From NCBI GenBank assembly GCA_021772595.1, contig JAJFLS010000281.1:1-14238 (forward strand): a DNA stretch of 14,238 nt. Reading direction: 5' to 3'. Numbering within the stretch: position 1 is the first letter of the stretch; each line of letters starts with the position of its first letter. Both the position numbers and the translations under genes were made by a program. The DNA is from Opitutales bacterium (GTDB lineage: Bacteria; Verrucomicrobiota; Verrucomicrobiia; Opitutales; Opitutaceae). Below are positions 7,144 through 13,496 of this stretch, piece after piece. The notes beneath the pieces are model-generated. The model ran no database searches. It worked only from the letters and a program-made list of their open reading frames with translations, and was not told where the DNA came from.

Positions 7144-8613
7144 ATGAATAATCGACTAATGCCCCTCGCGATCTTTCTCTTGTTTGTTCTGGCCCGACTG
7201 GCCGATGCTGCTGATACGCCGAATCTGGTGATCATCTATACCGATGAGCATAATTTCCGAACGCTGGGCTGCTATCGGGATCAGCTTTCGAACGAGGAAT
7301 CGTTTGTCTGGGGCGAGGGCGTGAAAGTGGAGACTCCGAACATCGACTCGCTCGCTCGGGAAGGGACGCTCTGCACGAGTTTCTACGTGGCGACTCCTGT
7401 CTGCTCTCCGTCGCGCGCGTCTCTGATTAGCGGTCTGTATCCGCATGCGACTGGGGTGCCGACAAACGACCTGCCGATGAAGGACGAAGTGCTCACGTTT
7501 GCCGAGGTGTTGCGAAGTAATGGATACGCCACGAGTTTTGTCGGCAAGTGGCATTTGGACGGGACGGCTAAACCCGGTTGGGAGCCCGAGCGGAATTTCG
7601 GGTTCGAGGACAACCGGTACATGTACAATCGGGGTCACTGGAAGAATTTCGAGGATACGCCGGACGGTCCGCGTGTGGGATCGCTTGACGCGAAAGGTCG
7701 CCCGTCCTATGGGGTTGGCGATGCCGGCGAGTCGAACTACGCGACCGATTTTCTGATGGATCGCACGATCGATTTCATTCGCGAGAATAAGGACGATCCG
7801 TTTTGCATAATGCTGAGTCTGCCGGATCCCCATGGACCGAATACAGTGCGGAAGCCGTACGACACGCGGTTCAAACATCTCGAATTTGATTCGCCAGCCA
7901 CAATGTTCAAGAGCAAGTCGGAGACTCCGGGATGGGCAACTTCCGGCAGCTTTATTTGGGAGCAAGCTCTGAAGCAAAATAGCATGGCGACCTATTTCGG
8001 CATGGTTCAGTGTATCGATGACAATGTGGGCAAACTGCTGGGCTTTCTAGAGGCGAACGGTTTGGAGGAAGATACGATCGTCGTCTTCACTTCGGATCAC
8101 GGCGACTTGATGGGCGAACATCGACTGCACAACAAGGGACTTCCTTACGAGACCTCCGCCTGCGTGGCCTTTCTGATTAAATATCCAAAGAAGGTTGCGT
8201 CTAAGAATGTGATTCGTTCGGCAATGTCTTCGGCGGATTTCGCTCCTACGGTGCTGAATCTGATGGGATTCGAGGGCGGACTTCCGGCGGCTCATGGCGA
8301 AGATCTTTCAGCTCAGTTTCGGAGCGCGAAAAAGAAAGGGGATGCGGATCGAATCGTTTATTTTCGAGGGGCCGGCTACGAGTCGCGATGGGTGGCTGCG
8401 GTGAGCGATCGGTATAAACTTGTCTATTCGATTTCCGATGAACTTTGGCTCTTCGATCTCGAGAAGGATTTCGAGGAGCTGGTCAATCGAGCAAAAGATC
8501 CGGAATACGCGGAAATTCGGAAAGAACTGACGGCCGCCTTAATCGAGCAAATGAAAGCGACGGACGATCCTGCATTGAAGATGGAAGCGTATCGTAAGTC
8601 GTTGGGGTTGTGA
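7144..8613 (+). CDS. Exported type I sulfatase (formylglycine-dependent)
   Basis: A 489-residue arylsulfatase-superfamily hydrolase that removes sulfate esters, in marine Verrucomicrobiota typically from algal polysaccharides. I place the start at ATG 7144 because it gives a clean signal peptide (RLMPLAIFLLFVLARLADA, residues 4-22). The frame is open further upstream to TTG 7021, but that would bury the signal. The maturation motif CSPSR is at 87-91, with C87 the residue turned into formylglycine, inside CSPSRASLISGLYPHATG. Metal and substrate residues visible are D34/E35 (YTDEHN; many relatives have DD), K135 and H137 in GKWHLDG, H230 in PDPHGPN, D318/H319 in TSDHGDLMGEHRLHNKG, and K331. It probably acts in the periplasm or outside the cell. 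No maturation enzyme gene is in the window. Palindrome copies lie on both sides. The sulfated substrate cannot be assigned. Confidence 0.93.
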   Translation: MNNRLMPLAIFLLFVLARLADAADTPNLVIIYTDEHNFRTLGCYRDQLSNEESFVWGEGVKVETPNIDSLAREGTLCTSFYVATPVCSPSRASLISGLYPHATGVPTNDLPMKDEVLTFAEVLRSNGYATSFVGKWHLDGTAKPGWEPERNFGFEDNRYMYNRGHWKNFEDTPDGPRVGSLDAKGRPSYGVGDAGESNYATDFLMDRTIDFIRENKDDPFCIMLSLPDPHGPNTVRKPYDTRFKHLEFDSPATMFKSKSETPGWATSGSFIWEQALKQNSMATYFGMVQCIDDNVGKLLGFLEANGLEEDTIVVFTSDHGDLMGEHRLHNKGLPYETSACVAFLIKYPKKVASKNVIRSAMSSADFAPTVLNLMGFEGGLPAAHGEDLSAQFRSAKKKGDADRIVYFRGAGYESRWVAAVSDRYKLVYSISDELWLFDLEKDFEELVNRAKDPEYAEIRKELTAALIEQMKATDDPALKMEAYRKSLGL

Positions 8614-8616
8614 GAA

Positions 8617-8710
8617 GGTAGGGAAGGCCGACTCTGTCCTCCATCAGGCACAACTACGAACGGAGAGTCGAGTCCTTCGACTGAGCTCAGGATCTTCGAC
8701 CGGTCCTACC
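8617..8710. repeat. Intergenic imperfect inverted repeat with inner hairpins
   Basis: The outer arms begin GGTAGG (8617-8622) and end CCTACC (8705-8710); extended to 15 bases they pair at about 11 positions. Inside, CGACTCT (8629-8635) pairs with AGAGTCG (8664-8670). The right part contains CCTTCGACTGAGCTCAGGAT (8674-8693), with the 10-bp palindrome CTGAGCTCAG. It starts four bases after the sulfatase stop and abuts the second large palindrome. It is probably another of the GTAGG-tagged intergenic repeats and may mark the 3' end of the sulfatase transcript; there is no T-tract. Confidence 0.55.
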
Positions 8711-8711
8711 T

Positions 8712-8745
8712 ACCGTTTAAATTACAACGTTGTAATTTAAACGGT
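8712..8745. repeat. 34-bp perfect palindrome (copy 2)
   Basis: A perfect 34-bp palindrome about the centre 8728/8729 with half-site ACCGTTTAAATTACAAC. Its inner 28 bp are identical to the copy at 6951-6998. Outside it, CTAC (8706-8709) and GTAG (8747-8750) can pair if offset by one base. It lies about 93 bases before the formate dehydrogenase start, so either it is an operator shared with the isomerase/sulfatase promoter region or the same repeat inserted twice. Confidence 0.9.
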
Positions 8746-8777
8746 CGTAGTGTCATCGGTGAGGAGACGGATTGGAA

Positions 8778-8807
8778 TTGCGGAATTTCGTAAGTTCATT
8801 CTTTAAT
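8778..8807 (+). promoter_or_regulatory. Possible sigma70-type promoter for the formate dehydrogenase operon
   Basis: TTGCGG (8778-8783) and TTTAAT (8802-8807) are separated by 18 bases and match the -35 and -10 consensus at 3 and 5 of 6 positions. They lie 31 bases before the start codon at 8838, downstream of the palindrome. The leader after it holds an 11-base-period direct repeat of ATCTCGATTA (8818-8827, 8829-8838) running into the ATG, and no Shine-Dalgarno. This is a pattern match only. Confidence 0.3.
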
Positions 8808-8837
8808 AAATGCGTTCATCTCGATTAGATCTCGATT

Positions 8838-10511
8838 ATGTCAAAGAATTTAGGCGATCTCGGCGGTAGAAAGGGAGTGCAGGAGAATCTGTTCTCCAAG
8901 ATCGGCGAAGCGGCAATGGCGACTGAAGGTTCTCCATCCCCAGAGGAGATGGACCGTCTGGCGGACGAATTTCTGGTCGGGAAGGCCAATGTCTACGGGA
9001 CGGCGACGTTCTACGATTTCCTCAAGCCGGAAAACCGGGGCAAGAAGGTTTACGTATGCAACGGCTCGGCTTGTCTCTGCGCGGGGACGCAGGAGGGGTT
9101 GATTGCGGACTTAAAAACGCGCTTCGACGAATCGGAGATCGGTCATATGACCTGTCTCGGCCGCTGCCACGAGAACGGGGCATTCCACTACGAGGGCAAG
9201 AATTACAGCGCTCTCGGAGAAGGTCAGCTCGGCGCGGCTCTGAAAGGCGCGGACGAGATAAACGTGGACCGATACGAGATTTGCGCTTCGGGCGAGGCAG
9301 TGCTCACGGCCAATTTCGAAGGGATGGACGCTTATGCCACGCTGCTCAAAGGGGTATTGGCGAAGGAGTCGGCGGATGTTTTGGAAGAAGTGAAGGCCGC
9401 CGGAATTCGAGGCCGAGGCGGGGCGGGCTTTCCGATGGGCGTCAAATGGGAGTTCGCGCGAAACGCGGAGAGCGACCTGAAGTTCATCATCTGCAATGCC
9501 GACGAAGGCGATCCCGGGGCTTACTCGGATCGATACCTGCTCGAGCAGCGTCCGCACTCCGTGCTATTCGGCATGATCATCGCCGGCTATTGCATGAAGG
9601 CTCAATGGGGCGTGCTCTATATTCGGGCGGAATACCCTGAATCGTTTCCAATCGTGGAGGCGGCGATTCAGGATTTTCGCGACGCGGGGCTGCTAGGCGA
9701 AGACATCAACGGGGCGGGCTTCGATTTCGATTTCAAAATCGTGCAGGGGCAGGGCTCCTATATTTGCGGTGAGGAGACGGCCCTGATCAGCAGCATCGAA
9801 GGGCAGCGTCCGGAAGTGCGCGTGCGTCCGCCGTTTCCGGCTCAGAAGGGCCTCTTCAACAAGCCGACCATCGTGAACAATGTGGAGACGCTGGCGACGG
9901 TGCCTTATGTTATCAAAAACGGTGGGGCTGCCTACGCCGCGCTGGGAACGGAAAAATCCAACGGTACGAAATTGGTCAGCTTGGACAGCTACTTCAAACG
10001 GCCTGGTATTTACGAAGTGGATATGGGCACGCCGCTCGCGACGGTCGTAAACGATCTCGGCGGCGGTTTTACCGAGCCGGTCAAAGCTCTGCATATCGGC
10101 GGGCCTTTGGGAGGTATCGTGCCGTCGGAAAAGATCGATGAGCTTACGATCGACTTCGAGTCCTTCAATGTGGGCGGTTTTCTGCTCGGTCACGCGTCGG
10201 TGGTCTGCATACCGGAGTCGTTCTCGATCATGACGTACTTGGAAAAGTTGATGGAGTTTGCGGCAGTCGAAAGTTGCGGAAAGTGTTTCCCGTGCCGTCT
10301 GGGAACGAAGCGTGCTCACGAGATGCTCGAGTCGGCCAATAAAGGTAATTACAAAATCGATACGGAACTCTTCGATGATTTGCTGCACACGCTTGAGGAG
10401 GGATCGCTTTGCGCGCATGGCGGCGGGATTCCGTTGCCGGTCAAAAACGCGCTCCAGTATTTTGGAGAGGAATTGAAACAGTTTTTCAGCAAGGAAGGCA
10501 GTCATGTCTAA
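8838..10511 (+). CDS. NuoE-NuoF fusion: diaphorase subunit of NAD-dependent formate dehydrogenase
   Basis: A 557-residue fusion of the two NADH-side modules. Residues ~1-140 are NuoE/FdsG-like (thioredoxin-fold 2Fe-2S): VYGTATFYDFL (52-62) and cluster cysteines C74, C79, C106 and C110 (CNGSAC, CLGRC). Residues ~155-555 are NuoF/FdsB-like: FMN-binding GRGGAGFPMGVKW (192-204), nucleotide-site NADEGDPGAYSDR (220-232), GSYICGEETALI (306-317), an SLBB-type region, and the 4Fe-4S set C480, C483, C486 and C525 (ESCGKCFPCRLG, SLCAHGGG). It would take electrons from the molybdo-subunit and reduce NAD+ in the cytoplasm. Its stop overlaps the next start by 8 bases (ATGTCTAA, 10504-10511), implying translational coupling. 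All cluster and flavin motifs look intact. Complex I is a less likely home, because the partner is a formate dehydrogenase subunit and no membrane Nuo genes are present. Confidence 0.93.
   Translation: MSKNLGDLGGRKGVQENLFSKIGEAAMATEGSPSPEEMDRLADEFLVGKANVYGTATFYDFLKPENRGKKVYVCNGSACLCAGTQEGLIADLKTRFDESEIGHMTCLGRCHENGAFHYEGKNYSALGEGQLGAALKGADEINVDRYEICASGEAVLTANFEGMDAYATLLKGVLAKESADVLEEVKAAGIRGRGGAGFPMGVKWEFARNAESDLKFIICNADEGDPGAYSDRYLLEQRPHSVLFGMIIAGYCMKAQWGVLYIRAEYPESFPIVEAAIQDFRDAGLLGEDINGAGFDFDFKIVQGQGSYICGEETALISSIEGQRPEVRVRPPFPAQKGLFNKPTIVNNVETLATVPYVIKNGGAAYAALGTEKSNGTKLVSLDSYFKRPGIYEVDMGTPLATVVNDLGGGFTEPVKALHIGGPLGGIVPSEKIDELTIDFESFNVGGFLLGHASVVCIPESFSIMTYLEKLMEFAAVESCGKCFPCRLGTKRAHEMLESANKGNYKIDTELFDDLLHTLEEGSLCAHGGGIPLPVKNALQYFGEELKQFFSKEGSHV
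10491..10498 (+). promoter_or_regulatory. Ribosome binding site of the formate dehydrogenase alpha gene
   Basis: AAGGAAGG lies 5 bases before the ATG at 10504, inside the end of the upstream reading frame. It fixes this start and supports coupled translation. It is the only strong Shine-Dalgarno that I find before any gene in the window. Confidence 0.7.
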
Positions 10512-12072
10512 GATAGCTTATCTCAACAACAAACCGCACGAGATCGAAGCGGGCGAGACGATGATCTCGTTCGCCCGGCGAGCGCTTGGGTCCGACTCGA
10601 TCCCGACTCTGTGCGACGCTCCGAATCTTGAACCGTTCGGGTCTTGTCGCGTTTGCAGCGTGGATGTGGCTCTAGAGAAAGACGGCCCTGCTAAAACCTT
10701 CGCATCCTGCCACACGCCGGTGGCGGAAGGGCAGTATATTTACACGGATTCGAAAAACGTCCAGCGGCTGCGCAAGAACATCATCGAGCTCGTGTTGACG
10801 GACCATCCGCTGGATTGCCTGACTTGCGAAGTGAACGGCAACTGCGAGCTGCAGACAGTGGCGGCGCGCGTGGGGATCAATTCGGTCCGCTACCCGGAAG
10901 GTGAGACCCATCTCGATCGCGAGAAAGACTTGAGCCATCCGTACATGACTTCCGATTTCAGCAAGTGCATCAACTGCTACCGCTGTGTGCGGGCCTGCGA
11001 CGAAGTGCAGGGTGAGTTTGTATTGAGCATGGCAGGACGCGGATTCGACAGCCATATTATCAAAGGGCTGGATCAGAGTTTTGAGGACAGTCCTTGCGTG
11101 AGCTGCGGCGCTTGTTCGCAGGCGTGTCCGACGGCGGCGATTTCGGATGTGTTTCAATCGAAGTCCATCGCCAATACTCAAAAGACACGAACGGTCTGCA
11201 CCTATTGCGGAGTCGGCTGCAATTTGGAAGTGGCCACTTCGGGTGGCGACATTAAGGGGATTCAAGCGCCGTTCGACGCGGAAGTAAACCAAGGCCACAC
11301 TTGTTTGAAAGGCCGTTTCGCTTTCAAATTCTACAAGCACGACGACCGGATCCGTTCGCCGTTGATAAAGCGCGACGGCGTTTTCGAGGAAGCGACCTGG
11401 GATGAGGCCTACGATTATATCGCGTCGCGGTTTCGCGGATACCAAAAGGAATTCGGTCCCGACTCCTTGGCCGGGATTTCATCGGCTCGTTGCACGAACG
11501 AAGAGAATTATCTGATGCAGAAGTTTTTCAGGACGATTGTCGGGACGAACAATATCGATGGCTGCGCGCGTGTCTGCCATTCGCCGACGGCGCTCGGCAT
11601 GCAACGCGTGTTCGGCACGGGCGCTGCGACCAATTCGATCGACGACATCAAAGACACGGACGCGATTCTCGTTATCGGAGCGAACGCGACCGAGGCGCAT
11701 CCCGTTACAGGAGCCAAGCTCAAGCAGTTCGAGATGTCGGGCAGGACGTCGATCGTGATCGATCCGCGGCGAACGGAGCTGGCGCGGTACGCGACGCACC
11801 ACCTTCAGCTAAGACCGGGAACGAATGTCGCGGTTTTGAATATGATGATGTATTACATCATCAAAGAAGGTTTTGCGGATCAGAGTTTTATCGACGATCG
11901 GACCGAAGGTTATGAGGATTTCTGCGACGCGCTTTTCAAGTTGGATATCGACGAAATGGAGTCGATTAGCGGAGTGGATCGCGAGCTGGTGAAATCGGCC
12001 GCCGTCGCTTATGCGACCGCGCCGAATGCCATGAGTTTTCACGGCTTGGGCGTTCCTGAGCATTCGCAATGA
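10504..12072 (+). CDS. fdsA: NAD-dependent formate dehydrogenase alpha subunit, N-terminal part up to an in-frame TGA
   Basis: The first 522 codons of a FdsA-type molybdopterin formate dehydrogenase subunit, which oxidises formate to CO2. Cofactor sites in order: N-terminal 2Fe-2S ferredoxin (C37, C48, C51, C69); the NuoG-like His-Cys3 4Fe-4S site (H101, C105, C108, C114); two ferredoxin-type 4Fe-4S clusters (C155/C158/C161/C165 and C198/C201/C204/C208); the cluster of the catalytic domain (C232, C235, C239, C267) with K269; and the molybdenum ligand C358 with H359 in DGCARVCHSPTALG. This enzyme therefore uses Cys, not Sec, at the metal. Translation stops at TGA 12070-12072 after HGLGVPEHSQ. 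The same frame then continues in clear homology at 12073-13227, where the family normally has a Gly. The full gene would be 907 codons, a normal length. Either a nonsense mutation, recoding or a sequence error explains it; without readthrough the product lacks part of the bis-MGD site. Confidence 0.92.
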   Translation: MSKIAYLNNKPHEIEAGETMISFARRALGSDSIPTLCDAPNLEPFGSCRVCSVDVALEKDGPAKTFASCHTPVAEGQYIYTDSKNVQRLRKNIIELVLTDHPLDCLTCEVNGNCELQTVAARVGINSVRYPEGETHLDREKDLSHPYMTSDFSKCINCYRCVRACDEVQGEFVLSMAGRGFDSHIIKGLDQSFEDSPCVSCGACSQACPTAAISDVFQSKSIANTQKTRTVCTYCGVGCNLEVATSGGDIKGIQAPFDAEVNQGHTCLKGRFAFKFYKHDDRIRSPLIKRDGVFEEATWDEAYDYIASRFRGYQKEFGPDSLAGISSARCTNEENYLMQKFFRTIVGTNNIDGCARVCHSPTALGMQRVFGTGAATNSIDDIKDTDAILVIGANATEAHPVTGAKLKQFEMSGRTSIVIDPRRTELARYATHHLQLRPGTNVAVLNMMMYYIIKEGFADQSFIDDRTEGYEDFCDALFKLDIDEMESISGVDRELVKSAAVAYATAPNAMSFHGLGVPEHSQ

Positions 12073-12111
12073 TCGTTCGCCGTGATGCAGCTCGCGGATT
12101 TGGCGATGCTG
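12070..12111 (+). other. In-frame TGA with a SECIS-like hairpin just downstream
   Basis: TGA is at 12070-12072, in frame with both flanking parts of the FDH alpha gene. Downstream, CAGC-TCGC (12088-12095) pairs with GCGA-GCTG (12103-12106 and 12108-12111), giving 8 pairs with one bulged T (12107) and a 7-base loop GGATTTG (12096-12102). The loop starts 23 bases after the TGA and opens with GG, which fits the loose bacterial SECIS rules as I remember them. However, the codon aligns with a conserved Gly rather than a redox site, and such hairpins arise easily in GC-rich coding DNA. The simplest reading is a GGA-to-TGA nonsense change. Confidence 0.5.
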
Positions 12112-13227
12112 ACCGCCAACATCGGCCGACGCGGAGTGGGCGTGAACCCGCTGCGCGGACAGAACAATGTCCAAGGGTTGGCCGATATGGGCGTTCAGCC
12201 GCATCAAGGAGCTGGATACTTGGATGTGACCGATCCGGACATCATTCGGAAGTACGAGGCGTTCTACGGCGTGGATATGCCCCGGGAAATCGGATACAAG
12301 ATTCCGCAAATGTTTGACGCCGCGCTGGCGGGAAAGCTAAAGGCGCTTTGGATCATTGGCGAGGATGTGGTGCAGACGGATCCGAACAGCCAGAAAGTTG
12401 CCCGCGCATTGAATTCCTTGGATCTGCTGGTCGTGCAAGAGCTCTTCATGACGAGCACGGCGGAGTTGGCTGATGTCGTATTGCCCGGCGCGTCGTTTCT
12501 GGAAAAGAGCGGCACGTTCACGAATGGCGAGCGGCGCGTGCAACGCGTCAATCAAGTCGTCGAGCCGCTCGAAGGAACCAAGCCGGATGGCCAGATCGTG
12601 GTGGATATGATGAAGCGCATGGGCCTCGATCAGCCTGACTACGACCCAGCGATCGTGCTTGAGGAAGTTTCGCGTATCGTCCCGTTTTTCGCGGGAATCA
12701 AATGGGAGGAGCTCGGTATTAATGGCAAGCAATGGCCGGTGACTCCAGACGGGAAGGACACTCAGATATTGCATCAGCAAGAGTTTAGACGAGGGAAGGG
12801 CGTTTTCGCTTTCAACGCTTTCAGGGAAAGCGAGGAGATCGAGGCGAATCAGGATCGGTTCCCGTATATTCTGACTACCAATCGGAATCTAGAGCATTAT
12901 AATTGCGGGGCTCAGACGCGTCGCACGGCGAATGTTGAGATCGTTACCGAAGACGTTATTTTCGTGCATCCAGACGATGCCGCGGAGCATGGTATCAAAG
13001 ATTCGGATATGGTGTGCGTCGAGTCCGAGCGCGGCAAGATCGATATCAAGGCGAAGGTTTCGGACGAGATCAAGAAGGGTGTCCTCAGCACGACTTTCCA
13101 TTTTCCCGATGTCATGGTCAACGATCTCACGTCGGATGTGCATTGCTCCGAAGCGATGTGTCCGGAGTACAAGGTGGTGAGCGTTAAGATCCGAAAATCC
13201 CGTAACGGGGTAAGGGCGCCGGCTTGA
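12082..13227 (+). CDS. Formate dehydrogenase alpha subunit, C-terminal part after the in-frame TGA
   Basis: The frame of the upstream gene continues without another lesion from the codon after TGA 12072 to TGA 13225-13227. The first possible starts are GTG 12082 and ATG 12085; neither has a Shine-Dalgarno, so independent translation is doubtful. It opens MQLADLAMLTANIG and GVNPLRGQNNVQGLADMG, the family's second half of the molybdopterin domain. It then carries WIIGEDVVQTDPN, ELADVVLPGASFLEKSGTF and NGERRVQRV. The C-terminal bis-MGD-binding domain starts around YILTTNRNLEHYNCGAQTRR, and the end contains HCSEAMCPEYKVVSVKI. All are typical for FdsA. On its own it has no Fe-S clusters and no Cys/Sec ligand, so it would not be active. 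No fdsD, fdhD or other FDH accessory gene follows in the window. Confidence 0.85.
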   Translation: MMQLADLAMLTANIGRRGVGVNPLRGQNNVQGLADMGVQPHQGAGYLDVTDPDIIRKYEAFYGVDMPREIGYKIPQMFDAALAGKLKALWIIGEDVVQTDPNSQKVARALNSLDLLVVQELFMTSTAELADVVLPGASFLEKSGTFTNGERRVQRVNQVVEPLEGTKPDGQIVVDMMKRMGLDQPDYDPAIVLEEVSRIVPFFAGIKWEELGINGKQWPVTPDGKDTQILHQQEFRRGKGVFAFNAFRESEEIEANQDRFPYILTTNRNLEHYNCGAQTRRTANVEIVTEDVIFVHPDDAAEHGIKDSDMVCVESERGKIDIKAKVSDEIKKGVLSTTFHFPDVMVNDLTSDVHCSEAMCPEYKVVSVKIRKSRNGVRAPA

Positions 13228-13238
13228 AGTTGGGTGCT

Positions 13239-13305
13239 GCCCGCAGATTGTCCAGATGAACGCAGATATCGTATTTGGTTTTTGCCCACGGATTGCACGG
13301 ATGGA
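13239..13305. repeat. Two degenerate copies of a 'CCCACGGATT..CGGATGG' intergenic repeat
   Basis: GCCCGCAGATTGTCCAGATG (from 13239) and GCCCACGGATTGCACGGATG (from 13284) share most positions and lie 45 bases apart, just after the formate dehydrogenase stop. Repeats of this type are, from memory, frequent between genes in Verrucomicrobiota and Planctomycetota. They contain no ORF, and no function is known to me. Confidence 0.5.
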
Positions 13306-13307
13306 AG

Positions 13308-13391
13308 ATGGTAGGGCTGGCCTCACTCCGCGGAATCAACCGATAAGGCTTGGATCGGTTTCGACTGCTTAAGGATAAGCAGCCCTACCAT
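13308..13391. repeat. Multi-stem inverted repeat element with GGTAGGGCTG arms
   Basis: A perfect 12-bp outer stem (ATGGTAGGGCTG 13308-13319 with CAGCCCTACCAT 13380-13391) encloses a hairpin AACCGAT/ATCGGTT (13338-13344, 13354-13360). A second hairpin, CTGCTTA/TAAGCAG (13365-13371, 13376-13382), has a 4-base loop and shares three bases with the outer arm. It is the most elaborate of the GTAGG-tagged intergenic elements here and lies between the end of the FDH operon and the terminator of the convergent chemoreceptor gene. Confidence 0.7.
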
Positions 13392-13423
13392 TCATCCGAG
13401 CAGTGGCTTGCCAATAAAGCACG

Positions 13424-13453
13424 AAAAGGGGCTGCTTATTTCTAAGCAGCCCC
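13424..13453 (-). terminator. Intrinsic terminator of the chemoreceptor gene
   Basis: A perfect 11-bp stem, GGGGCTGCTTA (13428-13438) with TAAGCAGCCCC (13443-13453), has a TTTC loop. Read leftward, the stem is followed by TTTT (13427-13424), the arrangement of a rho-independent terminator. It lies 43 bases beyond the stop of the leftward MCP gene, which fixes its direction. The inner CTGCTTA/TAAGCAG sequence is shared with the hairpin at 13365-13382. Confidence 0.85.
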
Positions 13454-13496
13454 GGTGAAATTCGATTGTTCGAATCGTTAGGATTTAAGCGTTAGC

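Noticed and set aside
11572..11577. Selenocysteine at the molybdenum ligand of formate dehydrogenase
   Set aside because: The codon in CARVCHSPT is TGC or TGT-type Cys, not TGA. The only in-frame TGA is 165 codons later.
13228..13496. CRISPR-like array in the repeat-rich gap
   Set aside because: Only two degenerate copies of one repeat are present, with no regular spacers and no cas genes. The other repeats are hairpins.
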